Of a stretch of 64,000 nucleotides of DNA, positions 21,860-31,752 are shown one piece after another (the first letter of the stretch is position 1; each line of letters opens with the position of its first letter). The position numbers and the translations under genes are program-made. The notes beneath the pieces were generated by a model. That model was not told the origin of the DNA and ran no database searches. It was given only the letters and a program-made list of their open reading frames with translations. Source of the stretch: Plutella xylostella (lineage: Eukaryota; Arthropoda; Insecta; Lepidoptera; Plutellidae); assembly GCF_932276165.1 (NCBI RefSeq), contig NC_064008.1, positions 6,949,001 to 7,013,000 of the forward strand, in the 5' to 3' direction.

Positions 21860-23390
21860 AAAGGTCATGTCAACCTTTCTAGGTCGTGGTTGCCTCCGGA
21901 ATAAATGCTACCTATTTTCATTGTGTCTGATTTCCCTGCAAATGCCATGCAAGAGCCTTCGCTTCGCTTCCGGGTGTGTTTTTGTAATTATTGTGTTAAA
22001 CTCAATTTAATTTGAAGAATAAAAAGCTAGCTAATTGGACCACATTTTCACCAATACAAGTTCTCAATTTCACCGACAAAATTTTCACGACAGTAAAAAA
22101 GTGAGTGTCCCGAAAAATACTTATTTTTGTGCGAAAAATTGAAACCAAAGAGAAATCTCATGAATGTTCGTATACAATCACTGAAATCGGCCCCCTGAGA
22201 TTCTGCGTATTGTGCTCGTATTTCAAATGTTATATTATATTTCTTTCTTCTCTCTATTTATTCGGACATCAATTTATTTCACGCAAACACAGACATTCTT
22301 TGTATCATATTACATTTCGATATATTATATCATATTATGTGAAAACAGTATGTGGGGATAACACACGGATATACGAATCCAAACTAGACAGAGCCTGTAA
22401 GCTTCGGACAGCTGATGTATACGATCAAAAACATAAACTTATAAAACTGCCTAGTCTTGCAACTTACTCTCCAACCGTAAAAGGCTTTAAGATCTATGTT
22501 ATACCAATTCGGTTTATTTAGTCAGTAGGTACCTAGGTATATTTTATAAGGTTTCTCCTAAATCTTAAATAATTAAAAGGTAAGTATTTCCCTAAACTTA
22601 CAACATCTTGATGTGACCATATCAATATTAAAATTATTGTTTAATTATAATATGAAATACATAGATTGACTGAAAAGTGATTTTAAATAAAATTTATAGT
22701 TAAACATCGCACAAATTCAATTTTGTGCCTTCATAATCGTCATCAGCTTCCATCATTGTAGAGAATGTTACAATCTTACAACCAAATCATTCTTCACCGA
22801 TATTAAATACGAATTCACTATTCGCCACGTCTGCCCGTCGGCAAAAATGCAACGCCCACAAAGGCAAACAATTTCCAGCTCCCAGGTACATTTCGTATGA
22901 ATTTGTAAAAAGAATTTTGTTTAAAAAAGCCACTCTTTTCGGCTTTGTTTAAAGAGTACCGTTTGACTTCGCAAATGGCGCTGTCAAAAGAAAGTATTTG
23001 GGTGCACTTGCAGGTTTCATGAATATTTGATTTAAGTAAAACGAAGGACAGGGGAGGTCACACCAGCTTACGAGAAACAAGTTTCTGAACGTTGTTTCGC
23101 TAACCGCAACTCTATGCCGTAGCATTTAACCATAGAATAACAAGTACAGTAGTATGTACTAGTACTAGTACTCGTTATTCTATGATTAATCCTACCAATT
23201 GCATGAAAACTCCCGTTCGGTCGGTTTTTGTAAAGCCAGAGTAACCATGTTGGGGTCCTAAGTAATACTTAGCTTCGCTATTGACAAAAAACAGCGGAAA
23301 ATTCTGACACATCTCTAGACTCTACGTACCCCACAGGGGAGTGCATTAAGGTGCCAATTGGCTGCTGACAACATAATGCTGCTGCAGAAG
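21860..23390. other. intergenic DNA, mostly unique-looking
   Basis: A degraded SINE-A stretch ('tatgtggggat', 'agacagagcctgtaag', 'cggacagctgat') lies at about 22337-22420. The 138-codon frame 22105-22521 runs through it and is not credible as a gene. A short palindrome 'catagaataacaagtac' / 'gtactcgttattctatg' lies at 23131-23184. Confidence 0.5.
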
Positions 23391-23394
23391 AAGT

Positions 23395-23560
23395 ACCGCA
23401 ATGACACTACCTACGTGGTCCAAAACGCGCAGTGGACCAGAGTGGTGAGAAATGGTCCAAGCTTAGGGAGGTAGTTAAGACCTTGGGGATAAGCACAAAG
23501 GTCCCATTCGAGCGAACCAGGTGCTAGCACTAACACCCCGTAGAGAATAGTATAGGTATA
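23395..23560 (+). repeat. SINE-B 3' half
   Basis: It carries 'ggtccaagcttagggaggta', 'ttaagaccttgggga' and 'gcacaaaggt', ending in 'agagaatagta', matching the body and tail of SINE-B. The tRNA head is absent. Confidence 0.85.
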
Positions 23561-26220
23561 AGGTGGTTAGTATATGTGTCACACAGAGTAAATTCTGAGG
23601 CAGAAATGAATTTTGTTCAGAGCTGGGCGTTAGGTTTGAGCTACCGGGAAAAAACTGTAAGCGTTTCCAAACGGGATTTCAGTATTGTTAACTGGTGAAT
23701 ACAATTTTTTTCTCTTTTCAACGCCAGCCCACAGCAAAGTGAAAATTCTTTACGAATCTATAATACAATGCACAGCACATGGGCTTTTGTAGCGAAATTG
23801 TTTTTAAATAAATAATTGTATTGCAACAATGTTCAAAATGGGCTCGAAAAGCTTTACATAAATTTATAGCTGCACAAATAAATTCATAATTGTTCAGAAA
23901 TACATAAAGACAAAAAAAAAACATAATTTACCAAACCGAAAATGGGCGAGACATTTTATTTAATAAAAACACCTGCTTTTGAATCTCGAGGTACAAAAAA
24001 AAGGGAATAATTTTTCACAATCCCCGTAAATAATTCAAAGTTAATCTGTGAAACATAAAACATGACGCTGAATAAAATGTGGCGGTATAATTTTCTGTCA
24101 CAATAAAAATGCCATTAACTAATTTGTTAACAATCCAACATTTCCTGTTAAATTATTACCCACAGGGTGTAGCATTAATTACGCTGTATACAGGCTGATG
24201 TATTATTCATGGGCCACAGGTTGACAAGACTACGCCGAGCGCGACTAAAATTATAAACTGTCAAATTCTGTTTTAGGCAAGTTAATTAATCATAATCATA
24301 CGCGACACACAATAGTACATTTGCCGAGTAGTTTGCGTTAAGGTAATTAATTTATTAAATTAGGATGTTATGATATTTAATTAACAATGTAGTTATATAT
24401 TATATACGTTACTTTAGCCATTTACCAAAAAAATCTACTATTTTCGTAGGAATATAAGAGATTAAGCAACAATTTTACACCACGTATTACCACAATTGAT
24501 TTATTTATATGTAGGCAAGATTGATTTTTATAACTTTAAGGAAGTTATTAAATTTATCATAAGCATTAATAATTAATCATATTTTAATGCAAAACTTCAG
24601 AACAAAACATCTAGAAAACCGGCAGCGCCCTCCGTATCCAAAAATAAGCCACGTGAAACCTGTAGCCAGGTGTGTACAGGAGTTAATTCGATTTCATGAA
24701 ACGAAACGCAACACAAAATTCGATGTAAGTAATTGAAGTGGTAATTAATTTTGTCATTCTGTCGATGAAGCCCGGTGGTGGCGACGAATTCGCGCGGTTT
24801 AATGACAACACCCTGTGTGCACTCGCTGTGCAGTCAATCTAGAGAGGCAATTTTGGGTTCATTATACAGAGTGTTTTTTTTTGTACTGCTTATATTTTTT
24901 TAAACGATAAATTGACTCGCGCTGGATGTGTGTTCATGTATAATTTCAAAACATTACTTTAAGCTCTGAAATGTAATGAGCGAGAGCTGATTCTTTTAAT
25001 ATGTATAAAAAACTTATCTTACAGCTATCCCTGCTTAAATTTTTCCTACATATAAACTGGTTCTTCACCCAAAAACTCAACAACGCCTAATTAAACATTT
25101 TTGTTCTAAAGTTCTAGTTGACCAACTTGATCAATGAACGATATTTAATATTGAAATCCAAAAGATTGATGCACTTTATGACACAGAATGTAACACGACC
25201 AACCCATATCTCAGGCTGCCCAACGCCAAAATTATAAAGGACGCAGCGCTCACTCCACTTAACTCGCTCCTAACAAAATTATAAGGGGCAATGCACACTC
25301 TCGGCCAAGTACGGAAGCTGCGCGATGTTTCGGGATTTTCGGCTAATGAAGCGGGGCTTTACTTTGGAGCTGCAATTTGTTTCAGAGTCCTCCAATTTAC
25401 CACGTGATGCAAGCAAGGGTTTTGTGTGTACGTGGTCTTAGTGAGAATTGTAACGTTTTTTTAGGAATTATGTTATTAGGTACGTTTCTTTTGTTATTTT
25501 CATGTCAATAACTTCTTTAGCAACGTTAGTTTTTTAGGTTTTTATAATCATTTCATGTATCCCCAAATCATATATTTATATATTATCTGTAGCGTATTCA
25601 AAATATATTGTACTATAAGTTGTCTATTATTTTTAACAAACGAGTACTGTTTTTTACTGCGTTACTATTGGTCCTAACAATCACCCATATTACTCTGTCA
25701 ATATCGGAAATTTGCAAGAGACATACTCAGTACCTACTCGTTTTTAGCACTCGTTTGTAATAAATAAAATAATAATACTTTAATTAGTTCTGTCGTTACA
25801 ATTAAAATGTCGGCACAAAACGCCAATATTTCCCAAGCCTCCACAGACCTTCAATTAACGAAGTCTTTGTTTTTGTAGCAATTTGTAATGACAATCCCTG
25901 TTTTGTGTTATTAATTAATAACTTAACAGCAACAAAACAAACACTTCCAAATTATATTGGATTAAAGTACCACTTGTCTATCTATCTATATTTATCAATT
26001 GTTCTGTTTGGTAAAAAATTTATTGTACTTTAGTTACAATGATTTACGAAATACAAAAGACTATTCTGGTATTCATATTTAAAAGGGACTTATGTTTTTG
26101 AATCTTGAAGACCCAATTAATTTGATATAGACTATAACCCTATAGAGATGTCTCTCCAGCTACAATCCTCCAAAATTTAAACTCAATAGAAACTATTTTT
26201 AATGATGCCAAAAAATAGTC
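23561..26220. other. unique AT-rich intergenic DNA, candidate regulatory ground
   Basis: No obvious repeats, no gene and no RNA were seen in about 2.6 kb, unusual for this window. The part at 24100-24600 is rich in ATTA/TTAAT motifs of the kind bound by homeodomain proteins, but such motifs are frequent by chance at this base composition. Confidence 0.4.
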
Positions 26221-26231
26221 GTAAAATAGTC

Positions 26232-26345
26232 ATAAATAGTCGTGTCCACCAACCCGCACTTGGCCAGCGTGGTGGACTAGGCCTAAACCCTTCCTTCATT
26301 GGAAGGAGACCCGTGCCCCAGCAGTGGGGACGTAATGGGTCGTGA
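26232..26345 (+). repeat. 5'-truncated 5S-SINE 3' end
   Basis: The stretch 'tccaccaacccgcacttggc' to 'gcagtggggacgtaatgggt' is the 3' half of the 5S-headed SINE (compare 60028-60344, reverse strand). A short repeat 'agtcgtg' stands on each side (26225-26231, 26346-26352), a possible target duplication. Confidence 0.8.
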
Positions 26346-27048
26346 TGAGTCGTGTTTGCTAAAAAAATTGTCGTATCATACTTACTTTACTCCAGCCTCT
26401 CCAGAACAAACAGTAAGGCCTATCGACTTGGTTAAGGTCCCAAAAAATAGTCGTGAAATAGTCGTAATCACATGCCAAATTTCAGAAATAGTCGTCAAAA
26501 TATAGCAATAAATGTCATGAAGACAGTTTCGGCTAGACGCACCACTTTGTATGCGAGAAAACGTAAACTTTTATACCTAGTTTTCAGCAAAGTATCAAAC
26601 CTGTACTAGACGTGCCTCTAGTCTTTATTATCGAAACTGCCTGGCAGCCTATAAAACCGCACATTATTCAACAAAAAGAACAAAACTAAAAAAGAAAACA
26701 GCAATAATCCATAGACTGTGACCCCTCCAATCATCATAGTTCATTTTATATCGCCGCGGAAAATTGCAAGAAGGAATCTTTGGGAAAAATAAAAATAAAT
26801 CTGGGAAACAGAATGTACTCATACTATCCGCAACGCAGTGAAATGAGGCCTTGTTCGCACTGGCTATCGAAGTGTGAACCCTTTTTTCGATTTTGAACTA
26901 GGTATTCTATTTGATTATATTCTGTGTATAAGTACCTACACCTGGCTCTCTCAAATGGAACCTTTGTGCATATCCCAAGGCCTAAACTTCCTAAGCTTGG
27001 ACCATTTCCCACCACGCTAGTCCACTCAGTGGGTTCGGTTGGTGGGTT

Positions 27049-27697
27049 TTTTTTTTTTTTTTTTTTTTAAGAAATTGTTATCACTCCACAGACTTTATGT
27101 CCGTGCCTTTTGAAGAGTGGTAATTTTTATGAGATAGTTTTTAATTCTTTTATCTACTTTCTACTCGGTAAGGAAGTTTCATTTATATATATATATATTC
27201 TATCTTTTATATATATATTGTTCTTTTTTTTTTCTTTTTCTTTTTTCCCTTTTTTTTTTCCACTGCTGGGGGAAAATCCACATGGACACCTGGGAAGAGG
27301 ACCCAGGTAGTGTCGGGCGTTAACCGACTAAAAACCCCCAGCCGTGTATCTCATTATACAAGAATTTTTTTTTTTATTTTTTTTTATTTTTTTTTCCTTT
27401 TTTTTTTAATTAATGGTTTTCAGAGTCACACTTACATTAGTAATGGCAACAAACTTAACAAGGACAGGACCAATGCCAGCTGTCTTCGGAGAACTTGGCA
27501 CCTGGACACCTGGCAATGGCTCGGCCCCTCAGTCGTTATAGGTCATGTTTTGCCTGATGTTAGTGTGTGACTCTGTTCTTAAAGATAACTTATTTTAATT
27601 GTTAGTTATGATATAATAATCAATAGGTTAGTTATATAAATTATTTTCCCAATTTGACCTATATTTTGCGCTCTTAACCAAAATTATATTTTATGTT
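27049..27697 (-). other. 3' tail of the retrocopy: A-rich blocks and hairpins
   Basis: Read on the minus strand after the TAA stop, the tail has about 290 nt of ordinary sequence. Next is an A-rich block (27359-27411), then two short stems: 'gtcgg' with 'ccgac' around 27318-27334, and 'cctggg' with 'cccagg' around 27288-27306. A second A-rich block (27216-27260), a TA dinucleotide stretch and the terminal poly(A) follow. The two-block layout suggests either an untranslated region with A tracts or a join between two RNAs. Plus-strand frames at 27110-27310 and 27310-27570 are chance. Confidence 0.6.
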
Positions 27698-28744
27698 TTA
27701 TTCCGCCCCGTTTTGCCTTCGTAACATTTCCCCAGAAAGTGCAATGACCTCTTCGTCTCGATTCTTAACTGCCATTTTTAGATTGTACTCGAGGATGCGT
27801 TTCTTTGGCGCTGTTATTGCCGTTTTAGCGAGGTTGCCGATAGCGTCCTCGGTGTCATCCGCATAGTAGGTGCAGGCGGTGGTGTGCCTCGACAGCGCCA
27901 CTACTGCGTGAGGTATGCTATCGTGCAACTTTATTTTATCTTTTGTTCTTATGATAATAACGGATTCGTACGTCAATCCCTGTGCTTCGTGTATGGTTAG
28001 GACGCGTGAGCCCATTCCTTCACCATACCCTTGACTGGTCAAGGTCTCTTTTTCTTCCTGTGTATGCACCAGGAACAGAGTGTTGGTTTGGGATTTGGGA
28101 ATTACTGCGTCTGTTAACCTTTTCAGCTGCAGGGATTGGATGCGCGCTGTGGCTGCGTATACGCCTGAGTATACTTCCTTTAGGGCGTATGCAACATCCA
28201 TGGGGTTTCTGTATGAGCACAACAGCTCCTGGGTGATGTTTGCTACCAGTGTTGGGCGATTGTACCTAAGCTCGAATAGGTTCTCTCTGTCGATATATGG
28301 TAGCTGATTGATGTCTCCGATCAGAGCAATATCACAGGCACGAGACAGGTGGGCGGCCATTACGATTGCCCCGAAATGGTTCATCAGGGCTTCGTCAATT
28401 ATCAGGCGTTGGCAACCGACATGTTCTCTAAAGCCGTTTACCAGGACTGATGCCATCGTACGCACCCTAGTTTTGACCATGTCACCAATACGATGCGCTA
28501 GCCTGTTTCTTATGTCGATGGCCGCCTCAGTTGTTGTTGTGATAATGGTGTCTTTGCTCACATCGAAGTTATTTATCACCCAGGTTGTCTTCCCACATCC
28601 AGGTACCCCGTTCACCCAAGTGATAGTGGGCATCGTCCAGTGATTCCAGTTGGCGTTGATGGTTTCCACTTTTGCTAGGATTTTATCCTCTAGCATAATC
28701 CTGGTGCACTGGGCGACGACCACTATTTGGTTGTTGTGTGGCAC
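27698..28744 (-). CDS. endogenous viral element: superfamily 1 RNA helicase of alphavirus-like type, 5'-truncated
   Basis: The 348-codon frame has every main superfamily 1 helicase motif in order: Walker A 'GVPGCGKT' at residues 46-53, Walker B 'IIDEA' at 115-119, motif III 'GDINQLP' at 143-149, motif V 'HEAQG' at 252-256 and motif VI 'VALSRHT' at 282-288. The spacing and the 'VALSRH' wording are those of replicase helicases of plant-virus-like (Virgaviridae-like) positive-strand RNA viruses and their insect relatives. In a virus the domain unwinds RNA during replication. The first codon here is GTG. The frame stays open further upstream to the insert's 5' edge, and the first in-frame ATG is at 28694-28696 (residue 17), so this is the truncated end of a longer frame. 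It stops at TAA with no polymerase domain after it. There are no internal stops or frameshifts. Whether it is expressed in the host is unknown. Confidence 0.85.
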   Translation of the reverse strand: MPHNNQIVVVAQCTRIMLEDKILAKVETINANWNHWTMPTITWVNGVPGCGKTTWVINNFDVSKDTIITTTTEAAIDIRNRLAHRIGDMVKTRVRTMASVLVNGFREHVGCQRLIIDEALMNHFGAIVMAAHLSRACDIALIGDINQLPYIDRENLFELRYNRPTLVANITQELLCSYRNPMDVAYALKEVYSGVYAATARIQSLQLKRLTDAVIPKSQTNTLFLVHTQEEKETLTSQGYGEGMGSRVLTIHEAQGLTYESVIIIRTKDKIKLHDSIPHAVVALSRHTTACTYYADDTEDAIGNLAKTAITAPKKRILEYNLKMAVKNRDEEVIALSGEMLRRQNGAE

Positions 28745-28975
28745 AGTAAATTTTGAGGAGTTGCGTTGAGTCGGTTGGTGGGTTCAAAACTACATAGATG
28801 TGCTAAATATGCTGGTTTCCTCACGACATTTCCTTCACCGTAAGAGCGGTGGTATGCTTACTGAAATTCAAAGAACTCATTGGTACATGTCATCGCTGGG
28901 ATTCGAACCCGCATCTCTGGCGTGAGAAGCTTAAGCAGGGATTACCCAACCGAGCTGCCACCGCACCTATTCTCC

Positions 28976-29639
28976 TCTATTTTTCAATATAAAAGGATAA
29001 AAATAAAATAGGTATATTGTCATTATAATATATTTTACCTTCACACCACATTAGAACGTTAATATGTGTTACAGTTACATAGGTTTTACATTTAACTTAA
29101 TGTGATAAGAATAGTCGTGAATCTTTAAAACAATCTTTAGGCAAAAGCCATTTTCTAAGTCATGAAACATCTTAGCATAAGATAGCATACCTACTTAGCC
29201 TAACTTCTGTTTAAAATAACAGTGAATTTATGTGTCATAAAATGACTGAGTATATTTTTACGACTGCAGACGTCTTTAGTTAAACTCCATTATGATAATA
29301 TAACAATTAAACCATTCATATTAATTTAGTCAATGTTTTAATTCAACATTCTAGATGGTGAAACTTCCAAAATTAATGAGACAATTAGTGCTTTACTTTA
29401 ATGACGATTTGTGTTAAAAGTTTGTTACAAAGTGAGTAATTTATTGTTTGATCAGATAACTTTATGGAACATGTTTCAGATTTTACTATGTCTGTATATT
29501 ACCTATTTATAATTTTATTGCACAATTTACAAAGACTTGATGTACAATTAGGTGGACATAATACTAAAAGCGTTCTCTACCAGACAACCTTCAGGAAGAC
29601 CAATCCCCTTGTAATAAATAATTATAAACAAATAAAAAA
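28976..29639. other. anonymous AT-rich intergenic DNA
   Basis: No supported gene. 'ctctaccagacaacct' at about 29575 resembles a LINE tail fragment on the minus strand. Confidence 0.45.
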
Positions 29640-30220
29640 CCCGACTGCACGCTAAAAAGATGAAAACAAGCCCCAATGTTAATGGAAATAAGTATCGCAG
29701 GCGGGGACCAGCAGAGGGTTCACCATTTAGCTGAATGTTACTTGGTCCTGGTCCCCGGTTTTTGTTTGTTTATAATTATATATTTTTATTTGTAACTTTT
29801 TAGTTGGTTTTTTTTTATGAAATTCTATGTCAGTAGACGGGTTTTATTTTATGAACATTTTTTATTTCAATAATTTTGGTGTTGTGATTTAAATATCTAC
29901 AATATGCATATTTTTGTAATGTGCTTCACAAGCCCTTTCATTTGATATCCTACACGGCATAGTTGGAAAAATATTATTTTTTCGATCATCACTTTATGGC
30001 CTCTAGAGGGCGCTACATACATTTTAATGTAACGTCGCATATCCTATAACCATCGCGCAATCAATACGCTTCTAACGATACCTCATACATCAAAATCTAT
30101 CAAGGCGTTTAGGCTACAGGAGGGGACAAAGAAACAGACAAACATACATACACACAAACATACATACATACATACAAACATACAATCGAAAAACATTACC
30201 CTCCTCCTTCGGCAGTCGGG
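29640..30220. repeat. interspersed element with cccgactgc / gcagtcggg ends
   Basis: The left end 'cccgactgcacgctaaaaag' and the right end 'cttcggcagtcggg' share a 9-bp inverted terminus. The interior holds 'gcggggaccagcagagggtt', 'ggcctctagagggcgctaca' and a CATA-rich run near 30140-30184. Elements of this look recur in lepidopteran DNA. No clear target duplication was found. Confidence 0.6.
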
Positions 30221-30865
30221 TAATCACTGCGAAAAAGCACACAAAAAATGATATTGTAGAGTTTTGCTTCAGAAGTTTTAGTTACAATTATTTAGTGTGA
30301 TATTTAATTGCACTTTAGCTTATGCATTCGTATAGTGACGGTTCAGTTCTACATTTATGTGCCACTTGGGAGAAAACTCAAGTTAATCCAAAAAATACTG
30401 CTTAATATTTTGCATTCTCAGTTCCGAAACCGGCAGATATAGAGTATATCTCGGTCCAAACAGGAACAAATCTAAACAACACGATATTCGCGGAAAAACC
30501 CCAGTTTGTTCGAAACGCCTTCATGAATAAATTTAAGTTTTCTCAGCTTCCATCTCTGTACTGATCTAAAAAATGTATCCCTTACATTGGCATGTTGAAC
30601 GGATCACAGCATTGTTCTATTTGTTCTAGACACAGCGAGACAACTGCTACCGCTACACGGGTTCGTTATCGACGTAGATAAACGTCACTATATCGAGATG
30701 CGCAATACATACATAGGTACCTAAGTACAACCATAGATTTGTGGAACGCGCATTAAACGAGTTTATCGACACCACTGGTTTGTAGGAGAAGGTTTATTAT
30801 GTTGTGTATAAGATAGATAGAATATGCTTTATTTGTACCAAACAGAAAATAAATTACAAAACTTA
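30221..30865. other. anonymous intergenic DNA
   Basis: No supported gene or repeat. Confidence 0.5.
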
Positions 30866-30866
30866 C

Positions 30867-31075
30867 ACAGGGTGTTGCAAAAAGGCTATACTAAGCCGAA
30901 AGGGGTGACTCAGGGGGCTATTCTGAGGCGCGAGCATAGGATTCGATACTATTTTCGAATCAACACGAAGGGTCACTTTTACCAAACGCTAAACGTATTT
31001 AAATCAAATTTTATATATATTTTGTACTAACTGACAGACGTATGACAGGCTACTAAATACGTTTAGCGTTTGGTG
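30867..31075 (+). repeat. MITE H-related repeat and the BEL insertion site
   Basis: It begins with 'agggtgttgcaaaaaggc' and 'tatactaagccgaaa', typical of MITE H. An inverted pair at 30981-31001 and 31054-31074 ('accaaacgctaaacgtattt' and its complement) forms a 21-bp stem. The retrotransposon begins one base beyond the right arm. The 'gatcacgtgactttttac' phrase of MITE H reappears at about 37470-37495, to the right of the retrotransposon. Confidence 0.6.
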
Positions 31076-31344
31076 TGTTGAAGACAGACATTATTACGAG
31101 CGTCGGGCTCTATGCCCGGCGCTTCAGCTGAAGAAGAAATACTTATGTCAATCACATACAAAATAACAACACGAAGAAATTCATACCACATTTTATTAAT
31201 TACTAATTCTAATACATAATTCTTATATCTCATATCTTGTAAAGTACTATTCAATATACTTACTATTATTACGCAAATCTCTACACATCGTCTTAATCAT
31301 CACCGTCACGCTCATCGACCCTCTTCGACTTCGAGCCTTCGCCA
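31076..31344 (+). repeat. 5' LTR of the BEL element
   Basis: It is 269 bp, starting TG and ending CA-type 'ccttcgcca', and matches 37009-37277 base for base by eye. No strong TATA box was recognised in it. Confidence 0.93.
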
Positions 31345-31752
31345 TCATTTTCGAGCCGGATCTGGCTATACAACCAGATCGGCGAGACCAAGTCGAGGGA
31401 CGCGATTGAGAACAACCCGTCAACATTCATTCACAAGGAAGGAGAAGGTCATCGGAGTTCGGTCATCACTCATTATTGGAGAGTCAAGCTAACGCATGAA
31501 GATCCTCATCAAGGTCGCCGAGTAGATGCACAAGAGCACCTTAGTGTCAAGACTCAACTATCATACAAACCAGGAAGGGCGCCTTCGGCTGAGTGAGTCC
31601 GTTCCGATCTATCTAATTCCCAATTCGTTTCGATTCTTGTTAAGTTTCCTAAATTATTAATTTCTACTGATTCATTCACGTACTTATCGCCTTCTCATAT
31701 TTCATTTGTTTAATTACCACAATATCTTAACGTTCTAAAACATTTGCAAATC
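31345..31752 (+). other. BEL leader region
   Basis: The 408-bp stretch between LTR and gag should hold the tRNA primer site directly after the LTR ('tcattttcgagccggatctg'); I could not assign the tRNA. A perfect hairpin 'gatctgg' / 'ccagatc' follows at about 31361-31382. Confidence 0.6.

Larger units (their letters stand above)
27049..28770 (-). mobile_element. retrocopied RNA carrying a viral helicase frame, poly(A)-tailed with 14-bp TSD
   Basis: The 1.72 kb insert is bounded by TCGGTTGGTGGGTT on both sides (27035-27048, 28771-28784). On the minus strand its 3' end is a run of about 20 A (plus-strand T at 27049-27068), and its 5' end breaks within an open frame. These are the marks of target-primed reverse transcription by a LINE enzyme acting on an RNA. 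It contains the 348-codon helicase frame and a ~650-nt non-coding 3' tail. The host site is SINE-B, so the insertion is younger than that SINE copy. Confidence 0.85.
26930..28975 (-). repeat. SINE-B split by the helicase retrocopy
   Basis: The left piece (26930-27048) carries the SINE tail and body: 'cacctggctctc', 'aacctttgtgcatatccc' and 'ctaagcttggaccatttccc'. The right piece (28771-28975) carries 'agatgtgctaaata', 'tttccttcaccgtaagagcg', 'aactcattggtacatg' and the tRNA-like head with box B complement 'gggattcgaaccc'. The pieces are contiguous in the intact copy at 62083-62392. The phrase TCGGTTGGTGGGTT stands at the inner edge of both pieces. Confidence 0.9.

Noticed and set aside
22105..22521. 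138-aa protein gene
   Set aside because: It runs through a degraded SINE and AT-rich DNA, has no domain and shows no gene structure.
27982..28643. Plus-strand genes opposite the helicase
   Set aside because: They are antisense shadows of the helicase frame with no domains.
27698..28744. Functional virus or complete replicase
   Set aside because: Only the helicase part is present, 5'-truncated, with no methyltransferase or polymerase domain in the window.
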